A stretch of DNA of 64,000 nucleotides from Nocardia amamiensis (lineage in GTDB: Bacteria > Actinomycetota > Actinomycetes > Mycobacteriales > Mycobacteriaceae). Positions within the stretch are counted from its first letter, which is position 1; each line of letters opens with the position of its first letter. Positions 32,927-41,337 of this stretch are shown one piece after another. Both the position numbers and the translations under genes were made by a program. Location of the stretch: contig NZ_JADLQX010000023.1 of NCBI RefSeq assembly GCF_015477605.1, positions 52,720 through 116,719 of the forward strand, given 5' to 3'. The notes under the pieces were generated by a model. The model saw only the letters and a program-made list of their open reading frames with translations, was not told where the DNA came from and searched no databases.

Positions 32927-32953
32927 TCGCTCGATGCAGGAGAGGAGTCGGCA

Positions 32954-33373
32954 ATGACCGAACCGAAAGACACCTACGACCCACCACAGGACACGGGCGC
33001 GCCCGACTCTGCGGAATCCGATCCGGCCGCCCTCAGCAGCGCCGAGGACCTGGACGAGGACCGGCTGCGTTCCGATCCGCTCGAGGCCGGGATGGACCCG
33101 CCCGAGCACTGGTCGGGAGCCACCCGGTACGGCATGACGCACTGGGAGGAATCCCATCCCCGACCGATCGGAGAACGGCTCGCCGAGGAGGAGCCCGATG
33201 TCGACCCCGACCGGGAGCCGGGAACCGGGGAGACGCGGAGGCTCAGGGACATCACGTGCGACAGCGACGAGGTGCGTGTCGATCGCAGCTACGAGGAGGA
33301 ACTCGGCGTCGCGGCCGATGTCGCGGGTGGCTCGGTGGCGGAGGAGATCCGCCACGCCGCACCGCCGGAGTGA
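32954..33373 (+). CDS. DUF5709-like acidic protein
   Basis: 139 residues from ATG 32954 behind AGGAGAGGAGTCGG. Very acidic and hydrophilic. The central block DEDRLRSDPLEAGMDPPEHWSGATRYGMTHWEESHPRPIGERLAEEEPDV is the pattern I associate with DUF5709 proteins, widespread and uncharacterised in actinobacteria; similar small acidic proteins belong to osmotic or general-stress regulons. No membrane segment. The SigB/SigF-like promoter directly upstream supports a stress role. Confidence 0.7.
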   Translation: MTEPKDTYDPPQDTGAPDSAESDPAALSSAEDLDEDRLRSDPLEAGMDPPEHWSGATRYGMTHWEESHPRPIGERLAEEEPDVDPDREPGTGETRRLRDITCDSDEVRVDRSYEEELGVAADVAGGSVAEEIRHAAPPE

Positions 33374-33414
33374 TCCCACAGCCGCTCGGCGTTTCGTCCA
33401 CCACCACACGAAGA

Positions 33415-33443
33415 ACCGGCCCGACGAAACCCGTCGAGCCGGT
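33415..33443. terminator. Bidirectional terminator between convergent genes
   Basis: ACCGGC and CGAC (33415-33425) pair with GTCG and GCCGGT (33433-33443), with one bulged pair and a short loop. It lies between the DUF5709-like gene and the convergent small membrane protein gene. Confidence 0.5.
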
Positions 33444-33464
33444 GGTCACGAGTCAGGCCGCGCG

Positions 33465-33749
33465 TCAGCCGATGATGGCGTTCATGATCGTGCCCGCGCT
33501 CGTCGCCACCGCACCGCCCGCCATCGCGCTGGCGACCATCTTGGGCGACTGGAGGGTGCCGCCGTTCCACTTCTCCCACGCGAACCTGCCACCGCCGTAT
33601 GTGATCGCCGTGATGCCGGAGAGCTGGACCAGCCAGGTGAAGTAGCGGCCCAGCTGCATCAGTTTGTCCGCCATCGGCGGCTCTTCCGGAGTCGGATTTT
33701 CGAACTGCGCCAGCACGGTGTCGTGTAGCGCGGCGAGAATCATGCTCAC
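33465..33749 (-). CDS. 94-residue membrane protein of unknown function
   Basis: The start is GTG 33749 behind AAAAAGGAGTGCG; an ATG two codons later is also possible. It has a hydrophilic N terminus with FENPTPEEPP, then two hydrophobic segments: YFTWLVQLSGITAITYGG and the C-terminal MVASAMAGGAVATSAGTIMNAIIG. A WEKWNGG motif links them. The layout resembles small pilin- or channel-like proteins (VirB2/TrbC layout) seen in actinobacterial mobile regions, but without a clear family match. Neighbours are stress-type small proteins rather than conjugation genes. Confidence 0.6.
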   Translation of the reverse strand: MSMILAALHDTVLAQFENPTPEEPPMADKLMQLGRYFTWLVQLSGITAITYGGGRFAWEKWNGGTLQSPKMVASAMAGGAVATSAGTIMNAIIG

Positions 33750-34020
33750 GTTCGCACTCCTTTTTCGCATGCCGAAGGTGGGGCCGGAGACAAATTCGAG
33801 GGAAGAGCGGAGCTGCTGAGCGGCAAACTCGTGACAAGATCGATTAGAACGCATCGCGGTGGTGTATTCCCCGCGACACACCGGAGCGCGCATGACGGGA
33901 GTCACAGCCTCTCTCCGTGCCGAGCGTGGCTGCCACCATTAGGATTTCACTAGGTGCAGGGGCTGACATGATGTCGGTGCAGTGCGGCGCCGACCCCACC
34001 GTGACCGCGGGGAGGGCACA

Positions 34021-34176
34021 ATGCACACCGCTTTCCTGATTCCACTTCTCATCACACTGCTGATTGTCACGGCCACGGCTGTCGTGGCCGGCTACGCCAC
34101 CGTTATCGCGGCTTATTGGTTCGAGCTGCGCTCCACCGAACGACACGGCGGGCGTGCGGACCCCTCGCCACGCTGA
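34021..34176 (+). CDS. 51-residue single-helix membrane protein
   Basis: The start is ATG 34021 behind GGGGAGGGCAC. One hydrophobic helix (FLIPLLITLLIVTATAVVAG, extending further) is followed by YWFELRSTERHGGRADPSPR. The order helix, then an aromatic and acidic hinge with E-x-R, then a polar tail, matches the 50-residue protein at 31429 (VWLEGRH). The two are probably distant paralogues on opposite sides of the hemerythrin/DUF5709 pair. Function unknown. Confidence 0.55.
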   Translation: MHTAFLIPLLITLLIVTATAVVAGYATVIAAYWFELRSTERHGGRADPSPR

Positions 34177-34311
34177 CCGGACCGGAATTCGCCGCACGAC
34201 TGCCCTCACTGACGTCGCGCACCCCAGCGAGAAACAGCGCGTCCACGGCGACGTTTGAGGCGTCACCGCTCGGCAATCACGACGAGGGGAGCCCGATGTT
34301 CAGAGGTGACG

Positions 34312-34665
34312 ATGGTCGACGATGTCGAAAAACGGTGGCGCGATCCGCGGATGTTCCGCCGCGCCGCGAGCTATGTCGTCTCCGTCCTCGCCACGGCCAC
34401 GCTGGTCTTCCTGCTTATCCTGCTGTGGTCCGCGCAGAGCGAGTGCGTGGACGCGGACACGCTGCTGTGCGACACCACCGCGGAGACCGCCGTGGTGATC
34501 GGACCGTCGGCCGTCTTGCTGATCGGCGGGATCGGCGCCTTCGTCGAAACCTATCTCCAGTGGCGCCGCGGCCGGGCCTGGCCGATCTGGCAGGGCGCGG
34601 GCTGGTTCCTGTTCGTGCTGATGGTGGTGTACCTCGGTATCGGCGGCGGCGCGACCGCGAGCTGA
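34312..34665 (+). CDS. Three-helix membrane protein of unknown function
   Basis: 117 residues from ATG 34312 behind AGAGGTGACG. Predicted helices are SYVVSVLATATLVFLLILLW, TAVVIGPSAVLLIGGIGAFV and WFLFVLMVVYLGIGG. Between the first two lies a loop with two cysteines (SECVDADTLLCDT) that could form a disulfide outside the cell. The N terminus is charged and cytoplasmic. No family recognised. Its stop adjoins that of the convergent NADP-dependent oxidoreductase without overlap. Confidence 0.6.
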   Translation: MVDDVEKRWRDPRMFRRAASYVVSVLATATLVFLLILLWSAQSECVDADTLLCDTTAETAVVIGPSAVLLIGGIGAFVETYLQWRRGRAWPIWQGAGWFLFVLMVVYLGIGGGATAS

Positions 34666-35682
34666 TCAGCCGGCGACTCGCACGACGGCCTTGCCGAAGT
34701 TCCGGCCCTCGAGCATGCCGATGAAGGCTTCGGGGGCGGCGGCCAAGCCGTCCACCACGTCCTCGCGATAGCGGACGCGGCCGTCGGCGACCCATTCCCC
34801 CATCTCGCGCAGGAAGTCCGGGTACAGCTCGCGGACGAACTCGGTCTGGATGAATCCACGCACGGTGAGGCTCTTGCTGAGGATGCGGCCGTAGAAGGCG
34901 GGCAGCCGGTCCGGACCCTCTGGGACGCCGGTCACGTTGTAGTTGGCGATCAGGCCGCAGACCGGCACACGCGCGTAGTTGTTCAGCAGTGGGTAGACCG
35001 CGTCCGCCACCGCGCCGCCGACGTTTTCGAAGTAGACGTCGATACCGTCGGGCACCGCTGTCGCCAACTGCTCCGCGAAATCGGGCGCACGGTGGTCGAG
35101 TGCGACGTCGAAACCGAGTTCGTTCAGGTAGGCGACCTTGCGCGGCCCACCCGCGATGCCGACGGCCCGCGCGCCCTTGATCTTCGCGATCTGGCCGACG
35201 GCCGAGCCGACCGGCCCCGTGGCGGCGGCGACCACGAGCGTCTCGCCGGGCTGCGGCTTGCCGATCTTGCCGAGTCCGGCGTAGGCGGTGAATCCCGGCA
35301 TGCCGAGCACACCGAGCGCGGTCGAGACCGGAGCCTTCGCCGGATCCAGCTTGCGGAGGCCACGCGCCGGTGCGACGTCATGCGTCTGCCAGCCCGAATA
35401 GGCCAGCACCACATCGCCTTTCGCCAGCGACGGCGCGCGGGATTCGAGGACTTCGGACACCGTACCGCCGACCATCACCCCACCGATCGCCACCGGTTCG
35501 GCGTAGGACTTCGCCGAACTCATCCGGCCGCGCATGTACGGGTCGAGAGACAGATACAGCGTGCGCAGCAGTACTTCTCCCTCGGCCGGAGCGCGGAGTT
35601 CCGCCGTCTCGGTCCGGAAATCCGTCGGAGTCGGTGCACCCACCGGCCGGGAGGCAAGCACGATCCGCGTCGACTCGACCAT
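34666..35682 (-). CDS. NADP-dependent MDR oxidoreductase (prostaglandin/curcumin-reductase type)
   Basis: 338 residues from ATG 35682; the frame is open further but overlaps the SDR gene in another phase. It is a zinc-independent medium-chain reductase. The N terminus has LRTLYLSLDPYMRGRMSSAKSY, and the Rossmann motif is VVAAATGPVGSAVGQIAKIKGARAVGIAGG. IDVYFENVGGAVADAVYPLLN and RILSKSLTVRGFI are diagnostic of the CurA/PTGR subfamily. These enzymes reduce the C=C bond of alpha,beta-unsaturated ketones or aldehydes with NADPH. It lies 62 bases after the SDR gene on the same strand and is probably under the same TetR operator. Confidence 0.9.
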   Translation of the reverse strand: MVESTRIVLASRPVGAPTPTDFRTETAELRAPAEGEVLLRTLYLSLDPYMRGRMSSAKSYAEPVAIGGVMVGGTVSEVLESRAPSLAKGDVVLAYSGWQTHDVAPARGLRKLDPAKAPVSTALGVLGMPGFTAYAGLGKIGKPQPGETLVVAAATGPVGSAVGQIAKIKGARAVGIAGGPRKVAYLNELGFDVALDHRAPDFAEQLATAVPDGIDVYFENVGGAVADAVYPLLNNYARVPVCGLIANYNVTGVPEGPDRLPAFYGRILSKSLTVRGFIQTEFVRELYPDFLREMGEWVADGRVRYREDVVDGLAAAPEAFIGMLEGRNFGKAVVRVAG

Positions 35683-35744
35683 GCCGCTCACCCTAACCGG
35701 ACACACGTGGACGCCCGGACTGCGCACCCGCGCGTGTCCGGCGA

Positions 35745-36518
35745 TCACCAGGACGGGGTTCTCGGCCCGAGGAACAAGCCGCCGTTCACCTCCAGCGTCT
35801 GACCGGTGACCCAGCGACCGTCGCCGGAAGCGAAGAAGGCCACCGCGTCGGCGATGTCCGCGCCCGCACCGACGCGCTGCAGCGCGGTCATGTTCGCGAC
35901 GCCGGAAATCGCGCCCTCGTTGGTGTGCAGCCAGGAATTCATCTCGGTATCGGTGATACCGGGCGAGATCGTGTTCACCGTGATCCCGCGCGGTCCCAGG
36001 GTGTTCGCGAGTGAGCGGCTCAAGACGTTGAGGGCGCCCTTGGTCATCCCGTAGACGACTTCCGGGGTGGCGAACCACGTGACGCCCGAGGAGATGTTGA
36101 CGATGCGCCCGCCGTCCGGCAACAGCGGCAGGGCCCGCTGGACGATGAACAGCGGCGCCCGCACGTTGACCGCGAACAGCCGATCGAACTGCTCGGGGGT
36201 GGCGTGCTCGATGGTGGCGTCGTAGACCATGATCGCGGCGTTGTTCACCAGGATGTCCAGCGGGCGATCGCCAAGTCCCGCGGCCAGCTCGCCGAACAGC
36301 TGATCGATATCGCCTTCGACGCCCAGCTCGGCGCGCACCGGAAACGCCCGGCCGCCCGCGCGCCGGATCGCCGACACCGTCTCCTGCGCCGCCTCCTTGT
36401 TGCTTCCGTAGTGCACGGCCACCTCGGCGCCGTCCGCGGCCAGCCGTTCGGCGATGGCGCGGCCGATGCCCCGCGAGGCTCCGGTGACCAACGCGGTTTT
36501 TCCGTTCAGGTCGGTCAT
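35745..36518 (-). CDS. SDR-family oxidoreductase
   Basis: 257 residues, classical short-chain dehydrogenase. The cofactor motif TGASRGIG is at about 12-19, NNAA follows near 90, the catalytic Ser is in NISSGVT, and the catalytic Tyr-Lys pair is in VYGMTKGAL near 155-160. The C-terminal GITVNTISPGITDTEMN is typical. It reduces or oxidises a carbonyl/alcohol with NADP(H). It is divergent from the TetR gene at 36585, with a strong 20-bp operator 20 bases before its start, and is followed by an enone reductase. The pair looks like an inducible detoxification or catabolic unit. Confidence 0.92.
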   Translation of the reverse strand: MTDLNGKTALVTGASRGIGRAIAERLAADGAEVAVHYGSNKEAAQETVSAIRRAGGRAFPVRAELGVEGDIDQLFGELAAGLGDRPLDILVNNAAIMVYDATIEHATPEQFDRLFAVNVRAPLFIVQRALPLLPDGGRIVNISSGVTWFATPEVVYGMTKGALNVLSRSLANTLGPRGITVNTISPGITDTEMNSWLHTNEGAISGVANMTALQRVGAGADIADAVAFFASGDGRWVTGQTLEVNGGLFLGPRTPSW

Positions 36519-36538
36519 ACTCCAGCTCTTCCACTCTT

Positions 36539-36558
36539 GTTAGGTAACGTTCCCTAAC
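36539..36558. promoter_or_regulatory. TetR operator between SDR and tetR genes
   Basis: GTTAGGTAACGTTCCCTAAC is a 20-base palindrome with 18 of 20 bases symmetrical. It lies between the divergent SDR and TetR genes, 26 bases before the TetR GTG. Autoregulation and control of the reductase genes by the adjacent repressor are the natural reading. Confidence 0.8.
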
Positions 36559-36584
36559 ATTCTGTCGAGGGCTACTCTATCCCC

Positions 36585-37178
36585 GTGGAAGCGAAACGTC
36601 GACCGGCCGCGGAAACCAGGGATCACATCCTGGTCGTCGCGCGGGAGCTGTTCTATCAGCAGGGGATTCGCGCGACGGGTGTGGATCGTGTCGCGGCCGA
36701 GGCGCGTGTCGCGCCACCCACCCTGTATCGGCTCTTCTCCTCCAAGGACGACCTCGTCGCCGCCTATCTCGAGCGCGAGGACCACCACTACCGGGAGTGG
36801 TTCACCGCCGCGGCCACCGGCGACGGGCCGCGGGAGCGCATCCTCGCCTTGTTCGACGCACTGGCCGAGCAGGTCCGTCCGGAATCCTGTCGCGGTTGCC
36901 CCTTCCTCATCGCGCTCGGGGAGTTCCCGGATCGCGACCTGCTCAGCCACAAGCACGCCGTCGTCATGAAGAGCTGGGTCCGCGGCCAGTTCCGCGCGCT
37001 GGTCGACGAACTCGCGGCGACCGCGCCCGTCCCCGATCCGGCCGCCTTGGCCGACCAGCTGATGCTGGTCATGGAAGGTGTCTACGCGACAACCCAGGCG
37101 TTCGGCCCGACCGGCCCCGCCGCCCGATCCCGGCTTCTCGTCGAAGCTCTGCTTCCCGGTGACGCCCCGTCCCGGTAA
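36585..37178 (+). CDS. TetR-family repressor of the SDR/reductase genes
   Basis: 197 residues from GTG 36585. The helix-turn-helix lies at about 10-55 (TRDHILVVARELFYQQGIRATGVDRVAAEARVAPPTLYRLFSSKDDLVAAYL). The ligand domain includes RPESCRGCPFLIALGEFPD, a C-x-x-C-P-F signature common in TetR proteins controlling reductases. It is divergent from the SDR gene, with the palindrome at 36539-36558 between them. The inducer is likely a substrate of the two reductases, which is inference. Confidence 0.92.
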   Translation: MEAKRRPAAETRDHILVVARELFYQQGIRATGVDRVAAEARVAPPTLYRLFSSKDDLVAAYLEREDHHYREWFTAAATGDGPRERILALFDALAEQVRPESCRGCPFLIALGEFPDRDLLSHKHAVVMKSWVRGQFRALVDELAATAPVPDPAALADQLMLVMEGVYATTQAFGPTGPAARSRLLVEALLPGDAPSR

Positions 37179-37281
37179 CGAAACCGCTTGCCGAACAGCA
37201 CGATCGACGTGAGCGTCCGTGACATCGAGATGAGCGCAGGGAACATTGGCGTAGCCACCGTGGCTTCGTAGCGTCGAAACC

Positions 37282-38106
37282 ATGACCTTGGAAATCGGCA
37301 CCATCCTGCCCACCTCGACGCCCGACCCCGCCCGTCCCATCCTGGGCGACGTGCGGGCGAGCGCCCGTTTCGCCGAACAGGTCGGCCTCGACTCGGTGTG
37401 GTCCACCGACCATCTCGTGGCCAGCGCGCCGATTCTGGACAGCACCGTGGTGCTGGCCACCGCCGCCGCCGTGACCGACCGCGTCCGCATCGGTTACAGC
37501 GTCATGCTGCTGGCGTTGCGCCCGGCCGCCTGGGCCGCCAAGCAGATCGCCACTTTGCAGTACGTCTCCGGCGACCGGCTGATCCTCGGCGTCGGCACCG
37601 GCAACCCGGCGCACGGTGACGTCGGATGGCGTGCGGCCGGGGCGCCATTCGCCGAGCGCGGTCGTCGCACGGACGAGGCGCTGCGCGTGCTGCCGGACTT
37701 GGTCGCCGGGCGGCCCACGACGTTGCCCGACGGGACCGCGGTCACGCTGGCACCGGGCGCGTCCATGCCGCCGGTACTCGTGGCTGGCGGCGGCGCGGCG
37801 GCGCGGCGGCGCGCCGCCGCCTACGCGGAAGGCTGGGTCACCATCGGTCTGGAACCGGATCAGGTGCGCGCGAGCAAGGCCGAGTTGGCTTCGCTCGCCG
37901 AGGGATACGGGCGTCGTCCCCCTACCGTCACGATCGTCGCGCCCCAGCTGGCGACCGATCCGGGCTACGCCGCCGACCAATTGGCCGCCTACGCCGACGC
38001 GGGCGTGGAGCGTGTCATCCTGGCTCCCTCCGGAGCAGAGTGGCGCGCCGACTACGAGTTCGCCGCGAAGATCAAGGAGCAGCTGAAAACTCAGCTCACC
38101 CGCTGA
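37282..38106 (+). CDS. LLM-class flavin-dependent oxidoreductase
   Basis: 274 residues of the bacterial luciferase-like (LLM) fold. Signs are the N-terminal strand EIGTILPTSTPDPA, FAEQVGLDSVWSTDHL, RVRIGYSVMLLALRPAAWAAKQIATLQYVSGDRLILGVGTGN with the G-x-G-x-G-N phosphate site, and the C-terminal VTIVAPQLATDPGYAADQLAAYADAGVERVILAP. Members use reduced FMN or F420 to oxidise or reduce small organic substrates. In this lineage F420 use is common, but the sequence does not decide it. Its end overlaps the convergent LysE gene by 11 bases. Confidence 0.88.
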   Translation: MTLEIGTILPTSTPDPARPILGDVRASARFAEQVGLDSVWSTDHLVASAPILDSTVVLATAAAVTDRVRIGYSVMLLALRPAAWAAKQIATLQYVSGDRLILGVGTGNPAHGDVGWRAAGAPFAERGRRTDEALRVLPDLVAGRPTTLPDGTAVTLAPGASMPPVLVAGGGAAARRRAAAYAEGWVTIGLEPDQVRASKAELASLAEGYGRRPPTVTIVAPQLATDPGYAADQLAAYADAGVERVILAPSGAEWRADYEFAAKIKEQLKTQLTR

Positions 38107-38746
38107 ACAGCAGTCCGAGGCCCAGGCCGAGCAGCACCACCGCGATCACCGCATCCAGTACCCGCCACGCGGACGGCCGAACGAACAGCGGGCCCAGCAG
38201 TCGCGCGCCGAATCCCAGCGCGGTGAACCAGAGCACGCTGGCCAGCATCGCCCCTGCCCCGAGGAACCAGCGCTCCGGACTGCCATAGGTGCTGGCGAAG
38301 GAGCCGAGCAGGACCACGGTGTCCAGGTAGACGTGCGGGTTGAGCCAGGTCAAACCCAGGCAGGTGGCCACCGTGGCACCGAATGCCGCGGTGGCCTTTG
38401 CCGACTCGACGGTGAGCGCGGCGGAGCCGAACGCTCGCCGCGCCGCCAGCGCCGCGTAGCCGATCAGGAACGCCGCACCCGCGTAGCGCGCCACCACCAC
38501 AACCGCGGGAGCGGCCTGGACGATCACGCCGAAGCCACCGACCCCGGCCGCGATCAGCACGATGTCCGAGACAGCGCACACCGCCACCACCGCGAGCACG
38601 TGCCCGCCGCTGATCCCCTGCCGCAGGACGAACGCGTTCTGCGCACCGATCGCCACGATCAGCGAGATGCCGAAGCCCAAACCGGACGCGGCCGCGGCCG
38701 CCGCCGAAGAAATGCTCACGTCCAGCGACGCTAAGCCGGGCACCAT
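38096..38746 (-). CDS. lysE: LysE-family amino acid exporter
   Basis: 216 residues with six hydrophobic segments. The LysE/ArgO signature GFGISLIVAIGAQNAFVLRQGI is near residue 25-45, with FLIGYAALAARRAFG and GLTWLNPHVYLDTVVLLGSFA further on. It exports lysine or arginine (and toxic analogues) using the membrane potential. The gene is divergent from a LysG/ArgP-type regulator with only 47 bases between starts, the arrangement found in Corynebacterium glutamicum lysE-lysG. Expression is thus expected when basic amino acids accumulate. Confidence 0.93.
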   Translation of the reverse strand: MVPGLASLDVSISSAAAAAASGLGFGISLIVAIGAQNAFVLRQGISGGHVLAVVAVCAVSDIVLIAAGVGGFGVIVQAAPAVVVVARYAGAAFLIGYAALAARRAFGSAALTVESAKATAAFGATVATCLGLTWLNPHVYLDTVVLLGSFASTYGSPERWFLGAGAMLASVLWFTALGFGARLLGPLFVRPSAWRVLDAVIAVVLLGLGLGLLFSG

Positions 38747-38793
38747 ACCCAGACAAGCTAAAGATTCTTACTGCTCATTAGCATCTCTTAACC

Positions 38794-39675
38794 ATGGACC
38801 TGCAGCTCGACCAGCTCCGCGCTCTCGACGCCGCGATCACCGAGGGGACATTCGACGCCGCGGCGCGGCGGTTGAGCGTCACCCCGTCGGCGATCAGTCA
38901 GCGGATCAAAGCCCTGGAGGACGCGGCGGGACGGATTCTCGTGCAACGCACGAAACCGGTGCGCGCCACCGAATCCGGTCTCGCCGTGCTCCGGCTGGCC
39001 AGACAGATCCAGCTGCTGGCCGGGGACACCGCGCGTGAGCTGGGCGGCCGGCCCTCGGACGGTCCGATCCGGGTGCCGATCGCGGTCAACGCCGACTCGC
39101 TGGAGACCTGGGTGATCCCCGCGCTCGGCCGCGCGCCGCGCGGAGTGTGCTTCGAGATCCATCGCGAGGACGAGGAGCACACCACCCGGCTGCTGCGCGA
39201 CGGCACCGTGATGGCCGCGATCACGTCCACCGCGCAACCGGTGCAAGGTTGCAGGGTGGAGCGGCTCGGCGCTATTCGCTACCGGCCGATGGCAAGTCCG
39301 GAGTTCGCAGGCACCTGGTTCGCCGACGGCGCGACTGCGAAGTCCTACGCGGCGGCTCCGGTGGTGCTGTTCGACCGCAAAGACGACCTGCAAGATCGCC
39401 TTTTGCGCCGGCGCGGCCGCAAACCGCTGAACCCGCCACGCCACTATGTCCCGTCGTCCACCGGGTTCGCCGAGGCGGTCCGTCTCGGACTCGGCTGGGG
39501 GATGCTGCCCGATCTGCAAACGGAAGACGATCAGGCCGCCGGTCGCCTGGTCTCGATCGATCCCGGCGTCGTCATCGACGTTCCCCTGTACTGGCAGCAG
39601 TGGCGCCTGGACTCCCCCGCCCTCAGCGCCGTCGCCGCGACCATTGCCGCGGCGGCAGCGGCCGTGCTGCGCTGA
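38794..39675 (+). CDS. lysG: LysR-family regulator, LysG/ArgP type
   Basis: 293 residues. The N-terminal winged helix reads LQLDQLRALDAAITEGTFDAAARRLSVTPSAISQRIKALEDAAGRILVQRTKP, very close to ArgP/LysG. The effector domain follows from about 90 (RVPIAVNADSLETWVIPALG). It binds the intergenic DNA and activates the divergent lysE when lysine, arginine or related amino acids bind. The short 47-base intergenic region contains an AT-rich stretch (AAAGATTCTTACTGCTCATT) likely to carry its binding site and both promoters. Confidence 0.93.
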   Translation: MDLQLDQLRALDAAITEGTFDAAARRLSVTPSAISQRIKALEDAAGRILVQRTKPVRATESGLAVLRLARQIQLLAGDTARELGGRPSDGPIRVPIAVNADSLETWVIPALGRAPRGVCFEIHREDEEHTTRLLRDGTVMAAITSTAQPVQGCRVERLGAIRYRPMASPEFAGTWFADGATAKSYAAAPVVLFDRKDDLQDRLLRRRGRKPLNPPRHYVPSSTGFAEAVRLGLGWGMLPDLQTEDDQAAGRLVSIDPGVVIDVPLYWQQWRLDSPALSAVAATIAAAAAAVLR

Positions 39676-39972
39676 GCTTTTCCCGGCAACACATTCACCG
39701 CCCCTGACGTCGCCGGGCCAGAAGTGCGAGTACTCCCACCCCGGCGACGCCGTATCCGAGAAGGTGCGACCGTGGGCACGGCAGCACCGCAGTGTGGTTC
39801 GGCGTCGAGGCACGGGTGGATGGACTTGGACTCGGCGGCCCGGGACGACACTCGCCGGTTCATGCGCGTCCGATCCGGCGGTCTCGGGTTGTCGAGAGGT
39901 AGTTTGATCCCGCACGGCGACCACAGGTTCAGCTCCACCTCGCACCCGACACCAGATGCTCGAGGAGTTCAC

Positions 39973-40722
39973 TTGGCACGGCACCGTCGTTCGCACCGAT
40001 CGCGCACTCGCGACGCAGCCGCCGGGGCTGCCGTGATCGGCATCCTGCTGACCGCCCTCGGAACCGACGCGGCCGCACGCCCGATCGGCCCGTTCGACGT
40101 CGGCGGAGCGATCGAGGTCGAATACGACCAAGCCGGTGGACCCGCCTTTTTCGGCGACCCGGTCTCCGCCGAATCCCCGGCCGCACGCGGCGGCCGCTAC
40201 CAAGCTTTCGAGCGCGGCTCCTCGATCTACTGGCGCCCCGACACCGGAGCCCATCAAGTCGGTGGCGCCATCCGCGACAAATGGGGCGACCTCGGATTCG
40301 AGGGCGGGCTGCTCGGCTATCCCGTCACCCGGGAAGCGGCGACACCGTCCAAGCCCGGCCGCTACAGCGTCTTCCAGAACGGCTCCATCTATTGGTCGAT
40401 CGGCACCGCCGCCCATCAGATCGGCGGCACGATCCGGAACAAATGGGCCTCCTACGGGTGGGAGAACAGCCCGCTGGGCTTTCCCATCACCGACGAATCA
40501 CCCGCGCGCGGCAGCTTCGGCCGCTACAACCTCTTCGGCGGTGGGGCCATCTACTGGTCTCCGCTCACCGACGCCCACGTCATCTGGGGAGCGATCCGTG
40601 AATCCTGGGAAGCCGCGGGCGGCGAAGCGGGCCGCTATGGCTACCCCACAAGCGACGAATACGACTTCCAGAACGGCAAAGCCCAAGACTTCCAAGGCGG
40701 CCGGATCACCTGGCGACCGTGA
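39973..40722 (+). CDS. Secreted LGFP-repeat protein
   Basis: 249 residues from TTG 39973, chosen because GAGGAG precedes it and a signal peptide (AAAGAAVIGILLTALGTDAAA) begins right after. The frame is open to 39724, but that upstream part is basic and lacks a start site. The mature part has four LGFP-type repeats of about 52 residues, each with a G-x-P-x-x-x-E/D segment, a G-R-Y-x-x-F-x-x-G-x-I-Y-W core and an H-x-I/V-x-G-x-I-R-x-K/S-W end. LGFP repeats occur in mycolyltransferase Cmt1/PS1 and are thought to hold proteins to the mycolic-acid cell wall. A strong terminator follows. Confidence 0.85.
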   Translation: MARHRRSHRSRTRDAAAGAAVIGILLTALGTDAAARPIGPFDVGGAIEVEYDQAGGPAFFGDPVSAESPAARGGRYQAFERGSSIYWRPDTGAHQVGGAIRDKWGDLGFEGGLLGYPVTREAATPSKPGRYSVFQNGSIYWSIGTAAHQIGGTIRNKWASYGWENSPLGFPITDESPARGSFGRYNLFGGGAIYWSPLTDAHVIWGAIRESWEAAGGEAGRYGYPTSDEYDFQNGKAQDFQGGRITWRP

Positions 40723-41337
40723 TGTCACGCGGGATGAGCGACCGCGGCATCGTCCCGACGCCGTGAACCCCCGGCAATCCGGTGATTTCGTGCGATCACG
40801 TCGGCTCCGCCAGCGGCCCCAACCAGTGTTGGGGCCGCTGCGGCCGAACCAGCCAGTGCCCGAGTCGATCCTCAGACCCCGACCTCGACAGGGATACTGC
40901 CACATCGTTTCGGCGGCGTCGCAGCGATGATCGTCCATCGGTACGCACATGCGCGCGTGCATGTGCATGGACGACGGCGGACCCCGAATCCTCGGAAATC
41001 GAGGTCGGCGGCCCCAGATTGATAACGAATCAGCATCATCGAATGGCTTCCGATGCCAAACTGTTGTCTGCCACAGCGAGCAATGCGGCCAATTTGACTC
41101 GACGACAACCTCATCCGCAGTCGCTGAAACGAATCACCCGCCGCTACTAGTTGATTCATCAAAGTCACCGCGGTCGCGCGAATCGGGGGCGTCGAAGTGG
41201 CCGCCACGCGCACGAAGCCGATGCCGCGTCTCAGGATCTCCACATCGACGGAGAATCCACCAGCTACTGCGCCGCGCCGGCTATCTGGGTTGCCGCCACC
41301 GCGAAACACCGAATAGCGAGCCGATCTCGGGACAGAA
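40723..41337. other. Intergenic region of about 615 bases without a gene
   Basis: Convergent ends of the LGFP gene and the XRE-DUF5753 gene. Apart from the hairpin at 40811-40840 there is a short palindromic CATGCGCGCGTGCATG near 40947 and an AT-richer stretch at 41020-41160. No coding frame with a ribosome-binding site and no RNA gene was recognised. Confidence 0.4.
40811..40840 (+). terminator. Hairpin downstream of the LGFP-repeat gene
   Basis: CAGCGGCCCCAAC (40811-40823) pairs perfectly with GTTGGGGCCGCTG (40828-40840) around a CAGT loop, about 90 bases after the stop. No T-run follows. Confidence 0.65.

Noticed and set aside
38788..40416. 542-codon minus-strand frame across lysG and the LGFP gene
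   Set aside because: It runs opposite two well-supported genes and has no family motifs.
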